A stretch of DNA of 64,000 nt from Niallia sp. FSL W8-0635 (GCF_038007965.1 NZ_JBBOYD010000001.1:2272501-2336500); one strand, 5' to 3'. Positions 44,597 through 55,596 are shown, numbered from the stretch's first letter. Notes: generated by a model from the letters alone, not told the origin. Numbers and translations: made by a program.

Positions 44597-47500
44597 TCAC
44601 AAAGAACCTGATAGCACATTAAAATAGCGTGCATCTGGATGGGCAAATACCATCGCGGAAACGGATGCTTCTGGTTCCATCATACATTCCTCTGATAAAG
44701 TAATACCAATCTCTTCTGGCGAAAGAAGAGCAAATAGTTTTTTCTGATCTTCTAATTCTGGGCAAGCAGGATATCCAAAGGAGAATCTTTGTCCTTGATA
44801 TTTCGCAGCAAAACGATCCCTCATCGTAAAGGTTGTGCGATCTGGGAATCCCCATCTATCTCTAATTTGACGATGAATTAATTCCGCAAGTCCTTCTGCT
44901 GTTTCAAGCGCTAAAGATTGCAGGGCGTGAGATTCAAGAAATCTTCCGTCACGCTTTAATTGTTCTGCTGCTTCGCGAATTCCTGTACCAGCTGTAACGG
45001 CAAAAAAGGCAACATAGTCCATCACGCCACTATCGACAGGTTTTAGATAGTCTGCGAGGCAAAGATGTGGTTCTCTTTCTTGTCTTGGAAAATCAAAGGT
45101 TTCCAATAGCTTAGTCTCATCCTCTGGATCGTAAATATAAATTTTGTTTTCATCCGATTGAGCAGGGTAGAAGCGATAAACAGCTTTTGGGATAATCCAG
45201 TTATTTTGCTCTGCTTCCTGTAAAAGCTGTTCAATCATATTGTTTAATTGTACTGCTTTTTCATCTTTCGAAGAGAGTAGTACTTCAACTTTACCCTTTA
45301 ATCCTAGATGGTGTCCGAGCAGCATTTGTTTATTAATATATGGTTTAATATGACCAAGTGTATAATTGGTTAATAAATGCTTTTTTGTATCCTGTGGTAT
45401 GAAGACAGGTGCATTTGCATTAATTGTTTTTCTTTTTATTCCAGTAATAATAGGTTTTACAGTATCTTTTACTGGCTTTGTTAAAAGTGCTTGTTTTTTT
45501 CTTTCATGTTCCTCTTTAAGCATAAGTAGCTCTTCTTCATTTGTCAGTTGATTGGCAAGGGATAATCCATTCATGGCATCTTTCGCATAAAGTACCAATC
45601 CATCATATTCATTTGAAATTTTCGTATCCGTAAATTTCCTTGATAAAGCAGCTCCGCCGACTAAAATAGGAATATCTATTCCAGCTTGTTTCATATCGGC
45701 AGCTGTTAACACCATTTGCTGAGCTGATTTAACAAGAAGACCAGATAAACCAACGATGTTTGGCTGCTCCTTTTGGATGGCAGAAACTAACTCTGCTGGA
45801 GGAACTTTTATTCCTAAATCAATAACTTCGTAGCCATTGTTTGAGAGAATAATATCTACAAGATTTTTCCCAATATCGTGAACGTCTCCTTTAACCGTTG
45901 CTAAGATGACTTTTCCTTTTGTTGATGTAGAAACATTTTTGTCCATAAAATCTTCTAAATAAGAAACAGAGGCTTTCATTACTTCTGCACTTTGGAGCAC
46001 TTCCGCAACGATTAATTGATTATCATTAAACAACCGACCGACTTCCTTCATTCCATCCATTAGCGGACCGTTAATAATATCTAATGGTGCACTGTAGGAG
46101 GTAAGGGCGATTGCTAAATCATCTAGTAAGCCTTCTTTTGTTCCTTCCACGATATAATAAGCTAATCGTTCATCCAAGGTTAAATGTTCAAGGGAATTAA
46201 TTTTTTCTTTTTTCTTATCTCGATAGAAATCGGTGAAAACAGCTAATGTTTCATCCGTAGTTTCAAATAACAGCTTTTCTGCTAACTCGATTTCTTCTTT
46301 ACTAATGGACGCAAATCTTTCTAGCTTCTCTGTATTGACGATTGCGTAATCAAGGCCAGCTTGGGTACAGTGGTAAAGAAAGACACTATTTAATATTTCT
46401 CGACCGACAGGAGGGAGACCAAAGGAAACATTACTTATTCCAAGGATTGTCTGAACATCGGGACAAGCTTCCTTAATTTGTTTAATGCCCTCTACTGTTG
46501 CTTTAGCAGAACCAATGTATTGCTCATCGCCAGTACCTACTGGGAAAACAAGTGGGTCAAAAATAATATCCTGTCCATTAATCTTATATTTTTTCGTTAA
46601 TAATTCATAAGAGCGTTTCGCTATTTCTAGCTTTTTATCGACCGTAACTCCCATACCATCTTCATCAATAGTTCCTACAACAACAGAGGCACCATATTTG
46701 TGGATGAGAGGGGCAATGGCTTGAAATCTTTCTTCCCCATCTTCTAGGTTGATGCTATTTATAATTGCTTTTCCTTGCGAATAGGAGAGGGCTTTTTCAA
46801 TTACTTCCTCATCAGTAGAGTCGATAACTAGAGGGACTTTTACTTTTTTAACAACCTCTTTCATAAAAAGCTCCATATCCACTAGTTCATCTCTATCAGG
46901 ATCTGCTAAGCATATATCGATAACATGTGCGCCACCCTTAACTTGCGCTCTGGCAATTTCTGATGCTTCTTCAAATTTGCCTTCATTTATTAACCGTTTA
47001 AATTTTCGTGAACCGATGACATTCGTTCGTTCGCCAACCATTATTGGCCTTAATGTTGGGTCATCATAAATGAAGGGCTCTATGCCTGAAACCATATGAT
47101 AGTTTGTTACAGCCACTTTACGAGGGGCAATCTCCTTCATTTTATCAGCGATTGCTCGAATATGCTCTGGCGTTGTCCCACAGCACCCACCGACAATGTT
47201 TAGCCAGCCTTCTTTTGCAAAACCGCTTAATTTCTTAGCAAGCGAGGCTGCTGTTTCATGATAATGTCCTTCTTCGTCGGGTAAACCGGCATTAGGATAG
47301 CAGCTAACAGCAAACTTAGAAAGAGCAGAAAGGGAACGGATATGATCTTGCATAAACTCAGGACCTGTCGCACAGTTTAATCCGATTGCAATTGGGTTCA
47401 TATGTTCAACGGAAATATAAAAAGCTTCGATAGACTGGCCAGCAAGTGTTGTTCCCATTGGTTCAATCGTGCCTGAAATCATTAACGGGAGTTCTTTACC

Positions 47501-48052
47501 TGTCTTTGAAAAAGCCTGCTTAATTCCGAGAAAGCCTGCTTTCACATTTAGCATATCCTGACTTGTTTCGAGGAGGAGAATATCCACACCTCCATCAATT
47601 AAACCAGTTGCTTGTTCTTCATAAGAAGCGATGAGCTCTTCAAATGTAGTTCCACCAGTCACACTTAATGTTTTGGTTGTAGGTCCCATTGCCCCAGCGA
47701 CAAATCGCGGCTTCTCTGGAGTAGAATATTTTAAAACTGCAGCTTTGGCGAGCTTTGCTGCGGTTATGTTCAGTTTGTAAGCAAGATGTCCTAGATGATA
47801 TTCATCTAGGACAAGTTTCGTTGCACCAAACGTATTTGTTTCAATAATATCTGCACCAGCATCAAGATAGGCTTCATGAATTTTGGAAATAATATCCGGT
47901 CTTGTGAAAGTTAGATTTTCATTACATCCATCTAATTCCTCGCCACCAAAATCGTCTGCTGTTAAATTCTCCTGTTGGAGCATCGTTCCCATTGCCCCGT
48001 CCATAATCAGGATATTCTGTTTAAGTTTTTCAGCTAATGATATTTGTTGCAT
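44597..48052 (-). CDS. metH: Cobalamin-dependent methionine synthase MetH
   Basis: 1151 residues from the ATG at 48052, 7 bases after AGGAGG. Four modules in order: homocysteine-binding barrel with zinc Cys in 'GLNCATGPE' and '[19 protein letters not shown]'; pterin-binding barrel ('[18 protein letters not shown]', '[14 protein letters not shown]'); cobalamin cap and Rossmann domain with the cobalt ligand His in '[19 protein letters not shown]'; and the activation domain ('[20 protein letters not shown]', '[15 protein letters not shown]'). It moves the methyl group of methyl-THF to homocysteine. Its start overlaps yitJ by 23 bp; it is last in the SAM-riboswitch operon. Confidence 0.97.
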   Translation of the reverse strand: MQQISLAEKLKQNILIMDGAMGTMLQQENLTADDFGGEELDGCNENLTFTRPDIISKIHEAYLDAGADIIETNTFGATKLVLDEYHLGHLAYKLNITAAKLAKAAVLKYSTPEKPRFVAGAMGPTTKTLSVTGGTTFEELIASYEEQATGLIDGGVDILLLETSQDMLNVKAGFLGIKQAFSKTGKELPLMISGTIEPMGTTLAGQSIEAFYISVEHMNPIAIGLNCATGPEFMQDHIRSLSALSKFAVSCYPNAGLPDEEGHYHETAASLAKKLSGFAKEGWLNIVGGCCGTTPEHIRAIADKMKEIAPRKVAVTNYHMVSGIEPFIYDDPTLRPIMVGERTNVIGSRKFKRLINEGKFEEASEIARAQVKGGAHVIDICLADPDRDELVDMELFMKEVVKKVKVPLVIDSTDEEVIEKALSYSQGKAIINSINLEDGEERFQAIAPLIHKYGASVVVGTIDEDGMGVTVDKKLEIAKRSYELLTKKYKINGQDIIFDPLVFPVGTGDEQYIGSAKATVEGIKQIKEACPDVQTILGISNVSFGLPPVGREILNSVFLYHCTQAGLDYAIVNTEKLERFASISKEEIELAEKLLFETTDETLAVFTDFYRDKKKEKINSLEHLTLDERLAYYIVEGTKEGLLDDLAIALTSYSAPLDIINGPLMDGMKEVGRLFNDNQLIVAEVLQSAEVMKASVSYLEDFMDKNVSTSTKGKVILATVKGDVHDIGKNLVDIILSNNGYEVIDLGIKVPPAELVSAIQKEQPNIVGLSGLLVKSAQQMVLTAADMKQAGIDIPILVGGAALSRKFTDTKISNEYDGLVLYAKDAMNGLSLANQLTNEEELLMLKEEHERKKQALLTKPVKDTVKPIITGIKRKTINANAPVFIPQDTKKHLLTNYTLGHIKPYINKQMLLGHHLGLKGKVEVLLSSKDEKAVQLNNMIEQLLQEAEQNNWIIPKAVYRFYPAQSDENKIYIYDPEDETKLLETFDFPRQEREPHLCLADYLKPVDSGVMDYVAFFAVTAGTGIREAAEQLKRDGRFLESHALQSLALETAEGLAELIHRQIRDRWGFPDRTTFTMRDRFAAKYQGQRFSFGYPACPELEDQKKLFALLSPEEIGITLSEECMMEPEASVSAMVFAHPDARYFNVLSGSL

Positions 48053-49901
48053 CAGATTTCCTCCTAGTTGCAGCAGTTCGTATTTTTGTATAGCGAGCCA
48101 ATTCGACGGAAAGCTCATATCGTAAAAAAGGTGTTATTAAGTAGATACCGTTGAAGTAGGTGGTTGCAGTATCAATTAGCGACTTCGTAATATTCAATCC
48201 TTCTTGGGTAGCTTTTTCTGGATTGTCTTTTAATTGCGCCATTGTCTGACGAATCGAATCATCAATTTTAATTCCAGGTACTTCATTATGCAAAAATTCG
48301 GCATTATTGCTGCTCGTCAATGGCATTAAACCGATATAAATTGGTTTATCAATATGTTTAGTTGCTTCATATAATTCAACAATTTTTTCTTCTGAATAGA
48401 TTGGCTGTGTAATAATATAATCTGCTCCGCATGCAATCTTTTTCTCTAGCCTTTTAACAGCCTTATCCACTTGGCGTACATTTGGATTAAATGCAGCAGA
48501 AACAGAAAAAGCTGTCTTCTGTCCTAGATTTTTTCCAGAGAAGGAGAGACCTTCATTTAACTGCTTGATCATCGAAATTAAATCAAAGGAAGTCATATCG
48601 TAAACAGAAGAAGCACCTGGAAAATCTCCAACTCTAGCTGGATCGCCTGTAATAGCTAACACATCATGTAGTCCCAATGTGTGTAATCCCATTAAATGAG
48701 ACTGCAATCCAATCATATTCCGATCGCGACAAGCAATGTGAATAAGGGGACGTAAGCCAATATTTTGTTTTACTAATGTACCAATTGCGGTATTGGATAT
48801 ACGTGCTGATGCTAAGCTATTGTCTGCAAGGGTGATGGCATCAATGCCTTCTTCTTTTAATTTTTTTGCCCCTTCAAAAAATCGAGTTGTATCTAATTTT
48901 CTAGGTGGATCTAATTCCACAATGACGGAAGCTCTTTCTTTCACAATCTCCTCCAAAGGTGTGTAGTCCCGTGGGGGAGGGGAGTGAAGAACGATGGAAT
49001 CAACAACAGCTTTATTAGATAGAACCGATTTTTCTGTAAGAGGGGAAGCATTTTTCAGTGCTTCAGCAAAATTTTTAATATGTTCAGGTGTTGTTCCACA
49101 GCATCCCCCTAAGAGTCGAACACCTTGTTTGCGGAATTCTTCTGCTGATTTTCGGAAATATTCTGCGTTGTCTTTATATTCGAATTTTCCGTCAATAAAC
49201 GCAGGCAAACTAGCATTTGGATATGCGGATAAATAGGCATCCTTCGGTAATGGAATCTGTTCAAGTGATGCTATCATATGGTGTGGACCTAACCGGCAAT
49301 TCAGTCCGATAACATCTGCTCCTAATCCTTCTAATCTGTCAAAAGTATTCTTTAGAGGAATCTGGTTTTGCAATATGCCAATTTCATGAATAGAAACCTG
49401 AGCAATGACTGGAAGGTCTGTTTCCTTTTTGGTAATTTGGAGTACGGTTTCTAATTCTTCGAGATCATAAAATGTTTCTAAGAGAATACCATCGACGCCT
49501 TCTAGTAGTAAACAATAAAGCTGTTCCCGAAAACTTCGCTTTATTTCTTCTAAACTAATGGCTTGAGGCTTCATTCCTCGGTTACCGCCAATTGTACCTA
49601 AAACACTGACATTCTTATCCTTGGATGCTTGTTTGGCAATTTTTACGGCAGCACTGTTTATTTCCTTTACATTATCTTCAAGTCCGTATCGTTGTAATTT
49701 TAAATAGTTGGCAGCATATGAATTAGTTTGAATGATATCTGCGCCAGCATGAATATATGCTTGATGAACCTGCTCTATTTGTTCTCGATGGGAAAGATTT
49801 AATGCTTCAAAGCAAGTATCCTTCCCGTAAGAATAGAGGAGGGTACCCATAGCGCCGTCTCCTATTAAAATTTCACTTTTTAGCCGATTCAGAAAACTCA
49901 T
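48030..49901 (-). CDS. yitJ: Bifunctional homocysteine S-methyltransferase / methylenetetrahydrofolate reductase (YitJ)
   Basis: 623 residues. N-terminal half: homocysteine methyltransferase barrel with '[15 protein letters not shown]', '[13 protein letters not shown]' and the zinc pair in '[19 protein letters not shown]'. C-terminal half: MetF-type FAD enzyme, '[20 protein letters not shown]', '[17 protein letters not shown]', '[20 protein letters not shown]', '[20 protein letters not shown]'. It reduces methylene-THF to methyl-THF, the methyl donor used by MetH encoded next, and may itself methylate homocysteine. It lies 12 bp after metC. Confidence 0.95.
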   Translation of the reverse strand: MSFLNRLKSEILIGDGAMGTLLYSYGKDTCFEALNLSHREQIEQVHQAYIHAGADIIQTNSYAANYLKLQRYGLEDNVKEINSAAVKIAKQASKDKNVSVLGTIGGNRGMKPQAISLEEIKRSFREQLYCLLLEGVDGILLETFYDLEELETVLQITKKETDLPVIAQVSIHEIGILQNQIPLKNTFDRLEGLGADVIGLNCRLGPHHMIASLEQIPLPKDAYLSAYPNASLPAFIDGKFEYKDNAEYFRKSAEEFRKQGVRLLGGCCGTTPEHIKNFAEALKNASPLTEKSVLSNKAVVDSIVLHSPPPRDYTPLEEIVKERASVIVELDPPRKLDTTRFFEGAKKLKEEGIDAITLADNSLASARISNTAIGTLVKQNIGLRPLIHIACRDRNMIGLQSHLMGLHTLGLHDVLAITGDPARVGDFPGASSVYDMTSFDLISMIKQLNEGLSFSGKNLGQKTAFSVSAAFNPNVRQVDKAVKRLEKKIACGADYIITQPIYSEEKIVELYEATKHIDKPIYIGLMPLTSSNNAEFLHNEVPGIKIDDSIRQTMAQLKDNPEKATQEGLNITKSLIDTATTYFNGIYLITPFLRYELSVELARYTKIRTAATRRKSDATNIIS

Positions 49902-49913
49902 CGTATTCCTCCA

Positions 49914-51083
49914 TTAAATATAATGTAGCTCTGCTGTTTTTTTCAGTGCTGCCTCAAAGTCATTGATTAAATCTTGAGGATTTTCTAGCCCAACGGAAAG
50001 TCGAAGGAGTGCATCTGTAATTCCTCGTTCTGCTCTTGCAGCAGGATCCATCGCCGCATGGGACATTTTTGCAGGGTACGAAAGAATAGATTCAACTGCA
50101 CCAAGACTAACAGCAAAAACAGGTAGTTTCACATTTTCAACAAACGTCCTCATTGCTTCTTCTGTATGTAATTCAAAGGAAAATACTGCCCCTGGATTGG
50201 ACGCTTGTTTTCTCTGGATTGCGTATTGAGGATGGTCTTCAAAGCCAGGATAATGCACTTTTTTGATTAATGGGTGGTTTCGCAAATGTTCTGCAATAAT
50301 TCGTGCACCATCGCTTGAATGCTTCATACGAACATGTAAAGTCTTGATTCCTCTAAGCAGCAACCAACAATCCTGTACACCAAGAACTGCGCCAAAGGAA
50401 TTTTGCAAATAGCCAATTTGTTTAGCAAGAGCAGGATCCTTTACAACTGCAACGCCGGCAATAACATCACTATGCCCAGACAGGAATTTAGTCGCACTAT
50501 GAAGGACAACATCTGCACCTAATGTCAATGGCTTTTGTAGGGCAGGTGTTAAAAAAGTATTATCAACGAATGTCCACACATTGTATTTTTTTGCAAGAAG
50601 GCTAATGGCCTCAATGTCGGTTACTTTTAGTAATGGATTGGAAGGTGTTTCTACATAGAAAACTTTTGTGTTTGGTAAAACAGCTGCTTCGACTGCCTCT
50701 AAATTCGTCATATCCACAAAGGTATGGTCAATGCCAAAGCGATTTAATACAGTAGTAACCATACGATAAGTACCGCCATATACATCTTCTGAAATAACAA
50801 CATGGTCACCTTGCGATAATAATAGGAAGGCAGTGGAGATAGCAGCCATACCAGATGAGAAGGCAAATCCATGTGTACCATCTTCTAATTCTGCTATAAC
50901 TTCTTCCAATGCTTCCCTCGTTGGATTTAAGCTTCTACTATAATCATATTTGCCGAATTCATCTATATCCTTTTGATGGAAGGTAGAAGCGTGCTGAATT
51001 GGCACACTAACTGCTCCCGTTTCTGGATCAAATTTATGTTTATTGTGAAGTAATTTCGTTTCAAATGTATATGGTGTGCTCAT
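49914..51083 (-). CDS. metC: Cystathionine beta-lyase MetC
   Basis: 389 residues. Cys/Met-metabolism PLP family: 'YDYSRSLNPTREALEEVIAE', 'GFAFSSGMAAISTAFLLL', 'YVETPSNPLLKV', the PLP lysine in 'VLHSATKFLSGHSDVIAGV', and the C-terminal 'SLGAVESILSYPAKMSHA'. It splits cystathionine to homocysteine, pyruvate and ammonia. The ATG overlaps the metI stop by 4 bp (ATGA). Assignment as MetC rather than a second MetI rests on operon order as in B. subtilis metI-metC. Confidence 0.92.
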   Translation of the reverse strand: MSTPYTFETKLLHNKHKFDPETGAVSVPIQHASTFHQKDIDEFGKYDYSRSLNPTREALEEVIAELEDGTHGFAFSSGMAAISTAFLLLSQGDHVVISEDVYGGTYRMVTTVLNRFGIDHTFVDMTNLEAVEAAVLPNTKVFYVETPSNPLLKVTDIEAISLLAKKYNVWTFVDNTFLTPALQKPLTLGADVVLHSATKFLSGHSDVIAGVAVVKDPALAKQIGYLQNSFGAVLGVQDCWLLLRGIKTLHVRMKHSSDGARIIAEHLRNHPLIKKVHYPGFEDHPQYAIQRKQASNPGAVFSFELHTEEAMRTFVENVKLPVFAVSLGAVESILSYPAKMSHAAMDPAARAERGITDALLRLSVGLENPQDLINDFEAALKKTAELHYI

Positions 51084-52201
51084 ATTGTTACCTCCTTGGC
51101 AATTCCCTTTGCAATGGAAAAAGCTTTATCCAAATCTTTAATTAAGTCATTAACATTTTCAATCCCGACGGAAAAACGTAATAGCTGGTTATCAACACCA
51201 GTTTCTAATCGAACTTCTAATGGAATATCTGCGTGGGTTTGGGTAGCTGGATAGGTAATAAAGCTTTCCACTCCACCTAGACTTTCTGCAAAAGAGATAA
51301 GTGTTAAATTTTGCAGAAATGGATTGACCCAAGTCTCATTTTGAATTCTAAACGAAATCATTCCGCCTCGACCAGGATAGAGAACATCGACAACAGCATC
51401 ATGCTCTTGAAGGAAAGTAGTGAGTATTTTCGCATTTTCTTCATGCTTCTCCATTCTTAATGATAATGTCTTCATTCCTCTCATTAATAACCAGGAATCA
51501 AACGGGCTTAAAACAGCACCAGCAGAATTATGATGTAAAGCAAGCTCATTACAAAGTGCTTCTCCTTTTGCGACGATAAGACCTGCTAGGACATCGTTAT
51601 GGCCACCTAAATACTTAGTCGCACTATGGATGACAATATCAGCCCCTAAACGGATTGGCTGTTGGATTATGGGAGTATAAAAAGTATTATCAACAATAAG
51701 TAGAATATCGTTTTCTTTCGAAATGGAAGCAACCTCAGAAATATCCGTTTGTTCCATTAATGGATTAGTAGGAGTTTCAAGGAAGATTGCTTTTGTATTT
51801 GGAGTAATTGCTGTACGCAAAGCATCTGTATCTGAGGTATTAACGTACGTACATCGAAGGCCCCATTTTTTATAGCCTTGTTCTAGTAATCGGTAAGTGC
51901 CTCCATATAAATCTTTAGAAATAATCCACTCATCACCACTTTGGAAGAGGGAAAGGATTGTTTGGATTGCAGCCATTCCCGAGCTACATGCGAATCCACG
52001 ATCGCCTTCTTCTAAATCAGCAATTGCGTTTTCTAAAATTTCTCGGGTAGGATTGCCAGTACGCGTATAATCATAACCAGTTGACTCCCCAATACCTGCA
52101 TGGCGATAAGCAGTAGAGAAATATACAGGTGGGTTTACCGCTCCTGTCGTTGTTTCACTTCGATTTCCAATTTGTGCTAACTTCGTCTCTAAACTGTACA
52201 T
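51080..52201 (-). CDS. metI: Cystathionine gamma-synthase / O-acetylhomoserine thiolyase MetI
   Basis: 373 residues, with TAGGAGAG before the ATG. Same PLP family as MetC: 'YDYTRTGNPTREILENAIAD', 'GFACSSGMAAIQTILSLF', 'FLETPTNPLMEQTDI', the PLP lysine in 'VIHSATKYLGGHNDVLAGLI' and 'ESLGGVESFITYPATQTHAD'. It condenses O-acetylhomoserine with cysteine, or with sulfide, to enter the methionine pathway. It is first in the operon, 85 bp below the riboswitch terminator. Confidence 0.92.
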   Translation of the reverse strand: MYSLETKLAQIGNRSETTTGAVNPPVYFSTAYRHAGIGESTGYDYTRTGNPTREILENAIADLEEGDRGFACSSGMAAIQTILSLFQSGDEWIISKDLYGGTYRLLEQGYKKWGLRCTYVNTSDTDALRTAITPNTKAIFLETPTNPLMEQTDISEVASISKENDILLIVDNTFYTPIIQQPIRLGADIVIHSATKYLGGHNDVLAGLIVAKGEALCNELALHHNSAGAVLSPFDSWLLMRGMKTLSLRMEKHEENAKILTTFLQEHDAVVDVLYPGRGGMISFRIQNETWVNPFLQNLTLISFAESLGGVESFITYPATQTHADIPLEVRLETGVDNQLLRFSVGIENVNDLIKDLDKAFSIAKGIAKEVTI

Positions 52202-52283
52202 TCTATAACTCTCCTATTCTAATAAATGGAATTTTTTTATGTAATTAGTGCAAATCAAGAAGGGGGAAGAAGAAAAACGCCAT

Positions 52284-52319
52284 GAAAAAAGTCTTCTTCG
52301 TTTATAAGAAGAAGACTTT
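52284..52319 (-). terminator. Riboswitch-controlled terminator before metI
   Basis: On the minus strand AAAGTCTTCTTC pairs with GAAGAAGACTTT around an 8-base loop, followed by TTTTC. It follows the SAM-I aptamer directly; the 5' side can alternatively pair with the end of the aptamer (CTTATC and AAGAAG segments), giving the antiterminator. Confidence 0.9.
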
Positions 52320-52340
52320 GATTATTTAATGGTCATTCTT

Positions 52341-52451
52341 CTTATCTTTCAAGCCTTTATGCTTGATGGAATTAGCACCTTTTCAGTAATTGTAGGCTAC
52401 TGAAGGTTGCTGAGGTTTCTTCGGGCCATTCCCTCTACCTCTCTTGATAAG
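52341..52451 (-). promoter_or_regulatory. SAM-I (S-box) riboswitch aptamer
   Basis: On the minus strand the canonical S-box blocks appear in order: CTTATCAAGAGAGGTAGAGG, the GAATGGCCCGAAGAAACC turn with CTCAGCAACC, a variable hairpin (TTCAGTAGCC), then GGTGCTAATTCCA, a TCAAGC/GCTTGA hairpin, and GAAAGATAAG closing helix P1 with CTTATC. When SAM is bound the terminator forms and metI-metC-yitJ-metH is off; when SAM is low the operon is read. Confidence 0.96.
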
Positions 52452-52567
52452 AATTACGTATGTAATTGACTATTAATTTACTATATATTTAAAAAGTTAG
52501 CAACAATTATTTTTCATTTCTGAAAAGATTCTTTATTCTTCCTATTGTAAATAAGCTGAAAATAATA

Positions 52568-52750
52568 TTAGATTTCTTCAATTAATTGATACACATCAAC
52601 ATCTAGCTCGTGATCAGGATTTGCTTTTGTATAAATTCTTGCTTTTTTCGTTTCCTCATCCACATTTTGGATAATTACCTTTTCACCTTGATAACTAACA
52701 TCTACAATATCCGCTGCATTCATTATTTCAATCGCTCTTCCAATATTCAA
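52568..52750 (-). CDS. Small acid-soluble spore protein of the H type (SspH family)
   Basis: 60 residues with AGGAGGATTTAC before the ATG on the minus strand. 'MNIGRAIEIMNAADIVDVSY', 'GEKVIIQNVDEETKKARIY' and 'ELDVDVYQLIEE' match the SspH family signature and length. Spore core minor protein, made in the forespore. Single gene. Confidence 0.88.
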   Translation of the reverse strand: MNIGRAIEIMNAADIVDVSYQGEKVIIQNVDEETKKARIYTKANPDHELDVDVYQLIEEI

Positions 52751-53078
52751 TGTAAATCCTCCTAAACATACTGAAAATCCCTTGATAAAGTGTTTTCAAA
52801 ATTAATCTATAGAACAAAATAATTCTATCTTTATAATGGCTTAATTTTTGAAGTTTATGCCCAATTTTTTCTTCTCATCAAATTTTAATGTTTCTTTCAT
52901 GATTTTTTACAAAAAGAGGTATACCATTTGTTTTATTCACTTAAGCACATTGGAAAAGAGATTTAACTTAATTGCTAAAGTTTGAATCAAGTGCTTAACA
53001 CAAGCTAGGAAATGGGTAAAGAAGAAACGCTATTATCATTTCACTTAGCAAAAGTTCAATATAAAGGAGAGATGAAAC
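52751..53078. other. Intergenic region with one inverted repeat
   Basis: About 330 bp without a gene. TTAAGCAC (near 52942) and GTGCTTAA (near 52991) are complementary and about 40 bp apart. Otherwise A/T-rich. It holds the upstream region of the divergent sspH-type gene and of the small peptide gene. Confidence 0.45.
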
Positions 53079-53201
53079 ATGCATTTTCTTCGCATTGCAA
53101 TGATCGTATTTAGTTCCATTACTGCTGCATCCTTATTCGGATTTCAATTTGTTGAAATGGCACATGCAATAATGGATTCTATGTTTTCAAAAGAAAACTA
53201 A
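53079..53201 (+). CDS. 40-residue membrane or exported peptide, unknown
   Basis: ATG at 53079 with AAAGGAGAG 8-10 bases upstream, stop at 53199-53201. The product is 'MHFLRIAMIVFSSITAASLF', then 'GFQFVEMAHAIMDSMFSK' and EN: one hydrophobic span with a possible cleavage site after 'MAHA'. It looks like a small single-span protein or a secreted peptide. I do not recognise it. The well-placed ribosome site supports translation. Confidence 0.6.
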   Translation: MHFLRIAMIVFSSITAASLFGFQFVEMAHAIMDSMFSKEN

Positions 53202-53352
53202 GCGTTATAAACAATTTTTGTATATCAGGCTTTTAACATGATAAAATAACGATATCTTTACACCAGTTAAAGCAGTTTTGTTGAAATTTATTTTTATATA
53301 AATTTTCAACATTACGCTTATAACGATGCATATGTTGAATAGAAAGCGTGAT

Positions 53353-54039
53353 ATGATGAAAAAAATTTTGATTATTGAAGATGAAAAAAACCTTTCGAGA
53401 TTTATCGAATTGGAATTAACGTATGAAGGATACAAGACAGAGGTTTGTTCAGATGGTAGAAGCGGTCTTCAAAAGGCATTAGAGGAAGATTGGGATATCA
53501 TTTTACTAGATCTTATGCTGCCTGAATTAAACGGTATTGAGGTATGCAGAAGGCTCCGCCAAACAAAAAACACCCCTATATTAATGATAACGGCACGTGA
53601 TAGTGTTCTAGATAGAGTATCAGGATTAGATAGTGGAGCAGATGATTATTTAATTAAGCCCTTTGCTATTGAAGAACTCTTAGCAAGACTCCGTGCGTTG
53701 TTTCGTAGAATTGAACCACAAAAAAATTCTTCCCATCAAGTAATGACAAAATTAACATACAAAGATATTACCCTTGAGGTGGAATCACATATTGCCAAAA
53801 AAGGGGAAGAGATTCTGTCTTTAACGAAAAGAGAGTACGATTTACTCTATATGTTTATGACCAATATTAATATTGTTTTATCTAGAGATGTATTATTGGA
53901 GAAAATATGGGGATATGAATCAGAAGTAGAAACAAATGTGATTGATGTTTATGTACGGTATTTAAGAAATAAGCTTGATCCAACTGGACAAGAAGTTTAT
54001 ATAGAAACGGTCAGAGGAATAGGATATGTGATGAGATGA
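53353..54039 (+). CDS. OmpR-family response regulator (ArlR/YkoG-like)
   Basis: 228 residues from the ATG at 53353; an upstream in-frame ATG at 53326 is possible, and both have weak ribosome sites. Receiver domain: 'KILIIEDEKNLSRFIELEL', phosphoacceptor Asp53 in 'WDIILLDLMLPELNGIEV', 'PILMITARDS', 'DYLIKPFAIEELLARLRAL'. Winged-helix domain: 'EILSLTKREYDLLYMFM', 'NVIDVYVRYLRNKLDP', 'ETVRGIGYVMR'. Just upstream TTCAACAT (53305-53312) and ATGTTGAA (53332-53339) form an inverted repeat. Its stop overlaps the kinase start by 4 bp. Confidence 0.9.
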   Translation: MMKKILIIEDEKNLSRFIELELTYEGYKTEVCSDGRSGLQKALEEDWDIILLDLMLPELNGIEVCRRLRQTKNTPILMITARDSVLDRVSGLDSGADDYLIKPFAIEELLARLRALFRRIEPQKNSSHQVMTKLTYKDITLEVESHIAKKGEEILSLTKREYDLLYMFMTNINIVLSRDVLLEKIWGYESEVETNVIDVYVRYLRNKLDPTGQEVYIETVRGIGYVMR

Positions 54040-55427
54040 AATTTATAAAGAAAATATCTCTTTTACCTTGGAAGTGGAAATTAACACTTGGATTATCCTT
54101 CAGCATTTTTTTTACTTATTCCATTTTTTCTTTTTTTGAATTTCATACAGTTTCTTCTTGGTTATTAAACCAGGAAGAAACGGATATGAAAGAAGCAATG
54201 GAGCAAGTCGTCCAACAATTAAGTTTGCAGGAAAACGATTTTTCGGACCAAGAGCTTGAAGCCAACGTTTCCTTATTGGAGAAATTGAATAATAATAATC
54301 AGCTGATTCGAGTGCTGAATGAAGATGGACATGCCATTTTTTCCGATATGAATGGTGATTTCCCTATCATTGAGCCTAATGAAATATATAATGACGAACA
54401 ATTTCATTATGTTTCTATTGGTGAGCAGAATTCATTGGTTTACAGTAAGGAATTACAGATGCCTACCTTTAATGGAAGAGTGGAAATTATAAGATCTCTC
54501 CAATCATTAGATCAAGTTCGTGAACATCTACGTTTTGCAATGTCAATGTTTGCAATTGCCGCTTTAATAATAAGTGGACTGATTGGTTATTTTATTTCCT
54601 ATTTATTATTGAGACCTGTTAATTCCATAACAAAAACGATGAAAAAAATTAAAAGTAGTGGTTTTAAGGAACGAATGCCAGAGTATCCGCAAAAAGATGA
54701 AATTGCTGATTTAACAATTATTTTTAATGAGATGATGGATGTGATTGAACAATCCTTCCAACAACAAAAACAATTTATTGAAGACGCTTCCCATGAATTG
54801 AGAACACCAGTTTCTGTATTAGAAGGACATCTATCTATGTTAAATAGATGGGGGAAAAATAACCAAGATATATTAGAAGAGTCTCTTCAGGCATCGACGG
54901 AGGAAGTGACTAGATTAAAAAAATTAATCATCAGTTTATTAGATTTATCAAGATTAGAACAGAATAGAGTCGAATCAGACTTAACACCAGAAAGAGTAAA
55001 GTGGTTATTAGAGCACACTATTCAAGATTTTAGGATGCTTCATCAAAACTTTTCCTTTCAACTAACGCTAGATTCACTTCATCTTTATAAAGTATCTGAA
55101 CAGCATTTGCAGCAAATCGCCACCATCTTACTTGATAATGCAGTTAAATACTCCTTTCATGAAAAAAATATTTTTCTTCATACGTATGAAACAGACCATC
55201 ACTTTGTCCTAGAAATTAGTGATCAAGGAATCGGGATTCCAAAAGAGGACATGGATAAAGTATTTGATCGGTTTTATCGAGTAGATAAAGCAAGGAGTAG
55301 AGAACAGGGTGGAACAGGACTTGGTTTGGCAATTGCGAAGAAAATAGTCGAATTGTATAAAGGGAAAATTGAAATTAAAAGTAAAGTTGGACAAGGGACA
55401 AAAGTCATCGTTCGCTTTCCTATATAA
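54036..55427 (+). CDS. Membrane sensor histidine kinase (ArlS/YkoH-like)
   Basis: 463 residues. First span at ~15-33, an extracytoplasmic sensor region of about 130 residues, second span at ~168-192, HAMP domain, then 'FIEDASHELRTPVSVLEGHL' with His253, and an HATPase: 'ATILLDNAVKYSF', 'EISDQGIGIPKEDMDKVFDR', 'FYRVDKARSREQGGTGLGLA'. The pattern and the length match ArlS/YkoH. The signal sensed is unknown. It is encoded with the regulator (ATGA overlap), so they form one system. Confidence 0.92.
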   Translation: MKFIKKISLLPWKWKLTLGLSFSIFFTYSIFSFFEFHTVSSWLLNQEETDMKEAMEQVVQQLSLQENDFSDQELEANVSLLEKLNNNNQLIRVLNEDGHAIFSDMNGDFPIIEPNEIYNDEQFHYVSIGEQNSLVYSKELQMPTFNGRVEIIRSLQSLDQVREHLRFAMSMFAIAALIISGLIGYFISYLLLRPVNSITKTMKKIKSSGFKERMPEYPQKDEIADLTIIFNEMMDVIEQSFQQQKQFIEDASHELRTPVSVLEGHLSMLNRWGKNNQDILEESLQASTEEVTRLKKLIISLLDLSRLEQNRVESDLTPERVKWLLEHTIQDFRMLHQNFSFQLTLDSLHLYKVSEQHLQQIATILLDNAVKYSFHEKNIFLHTYETDHHFVLEISDQGIGIPKEDMDKVFDRFYRVDKARSREQGGTGLGLAIAKKIVELYKGKIEIKSKVGQGTKVIVRFPI

Positions 55428-55431
55428 GAGA

Positions 55432-55479
55432 AAAGGAAGTTCTACCTTATTCAAGACAAGGTTGGAACTTCCTTTTTTC
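55432..55479 (+). terminator. Terminator of the two-component operon
   Basis: AAAAGGAAGTTCTACCTT pairs with AAGGTTGGAACTTCCTTTT (one mismatch) and a T run follows. Confidence 0.9.
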
Positions 55480-55596
55480 GTTTGTCATGTAATGATGAAA
55501 GTTGCATAAGATTTACTAGTAAGATTGTTTTTTTTCCAAAGTTAGGGGCGATAAAAAATATTTTTAATTTTTTTACTATAAATATGTGTAAAACTT

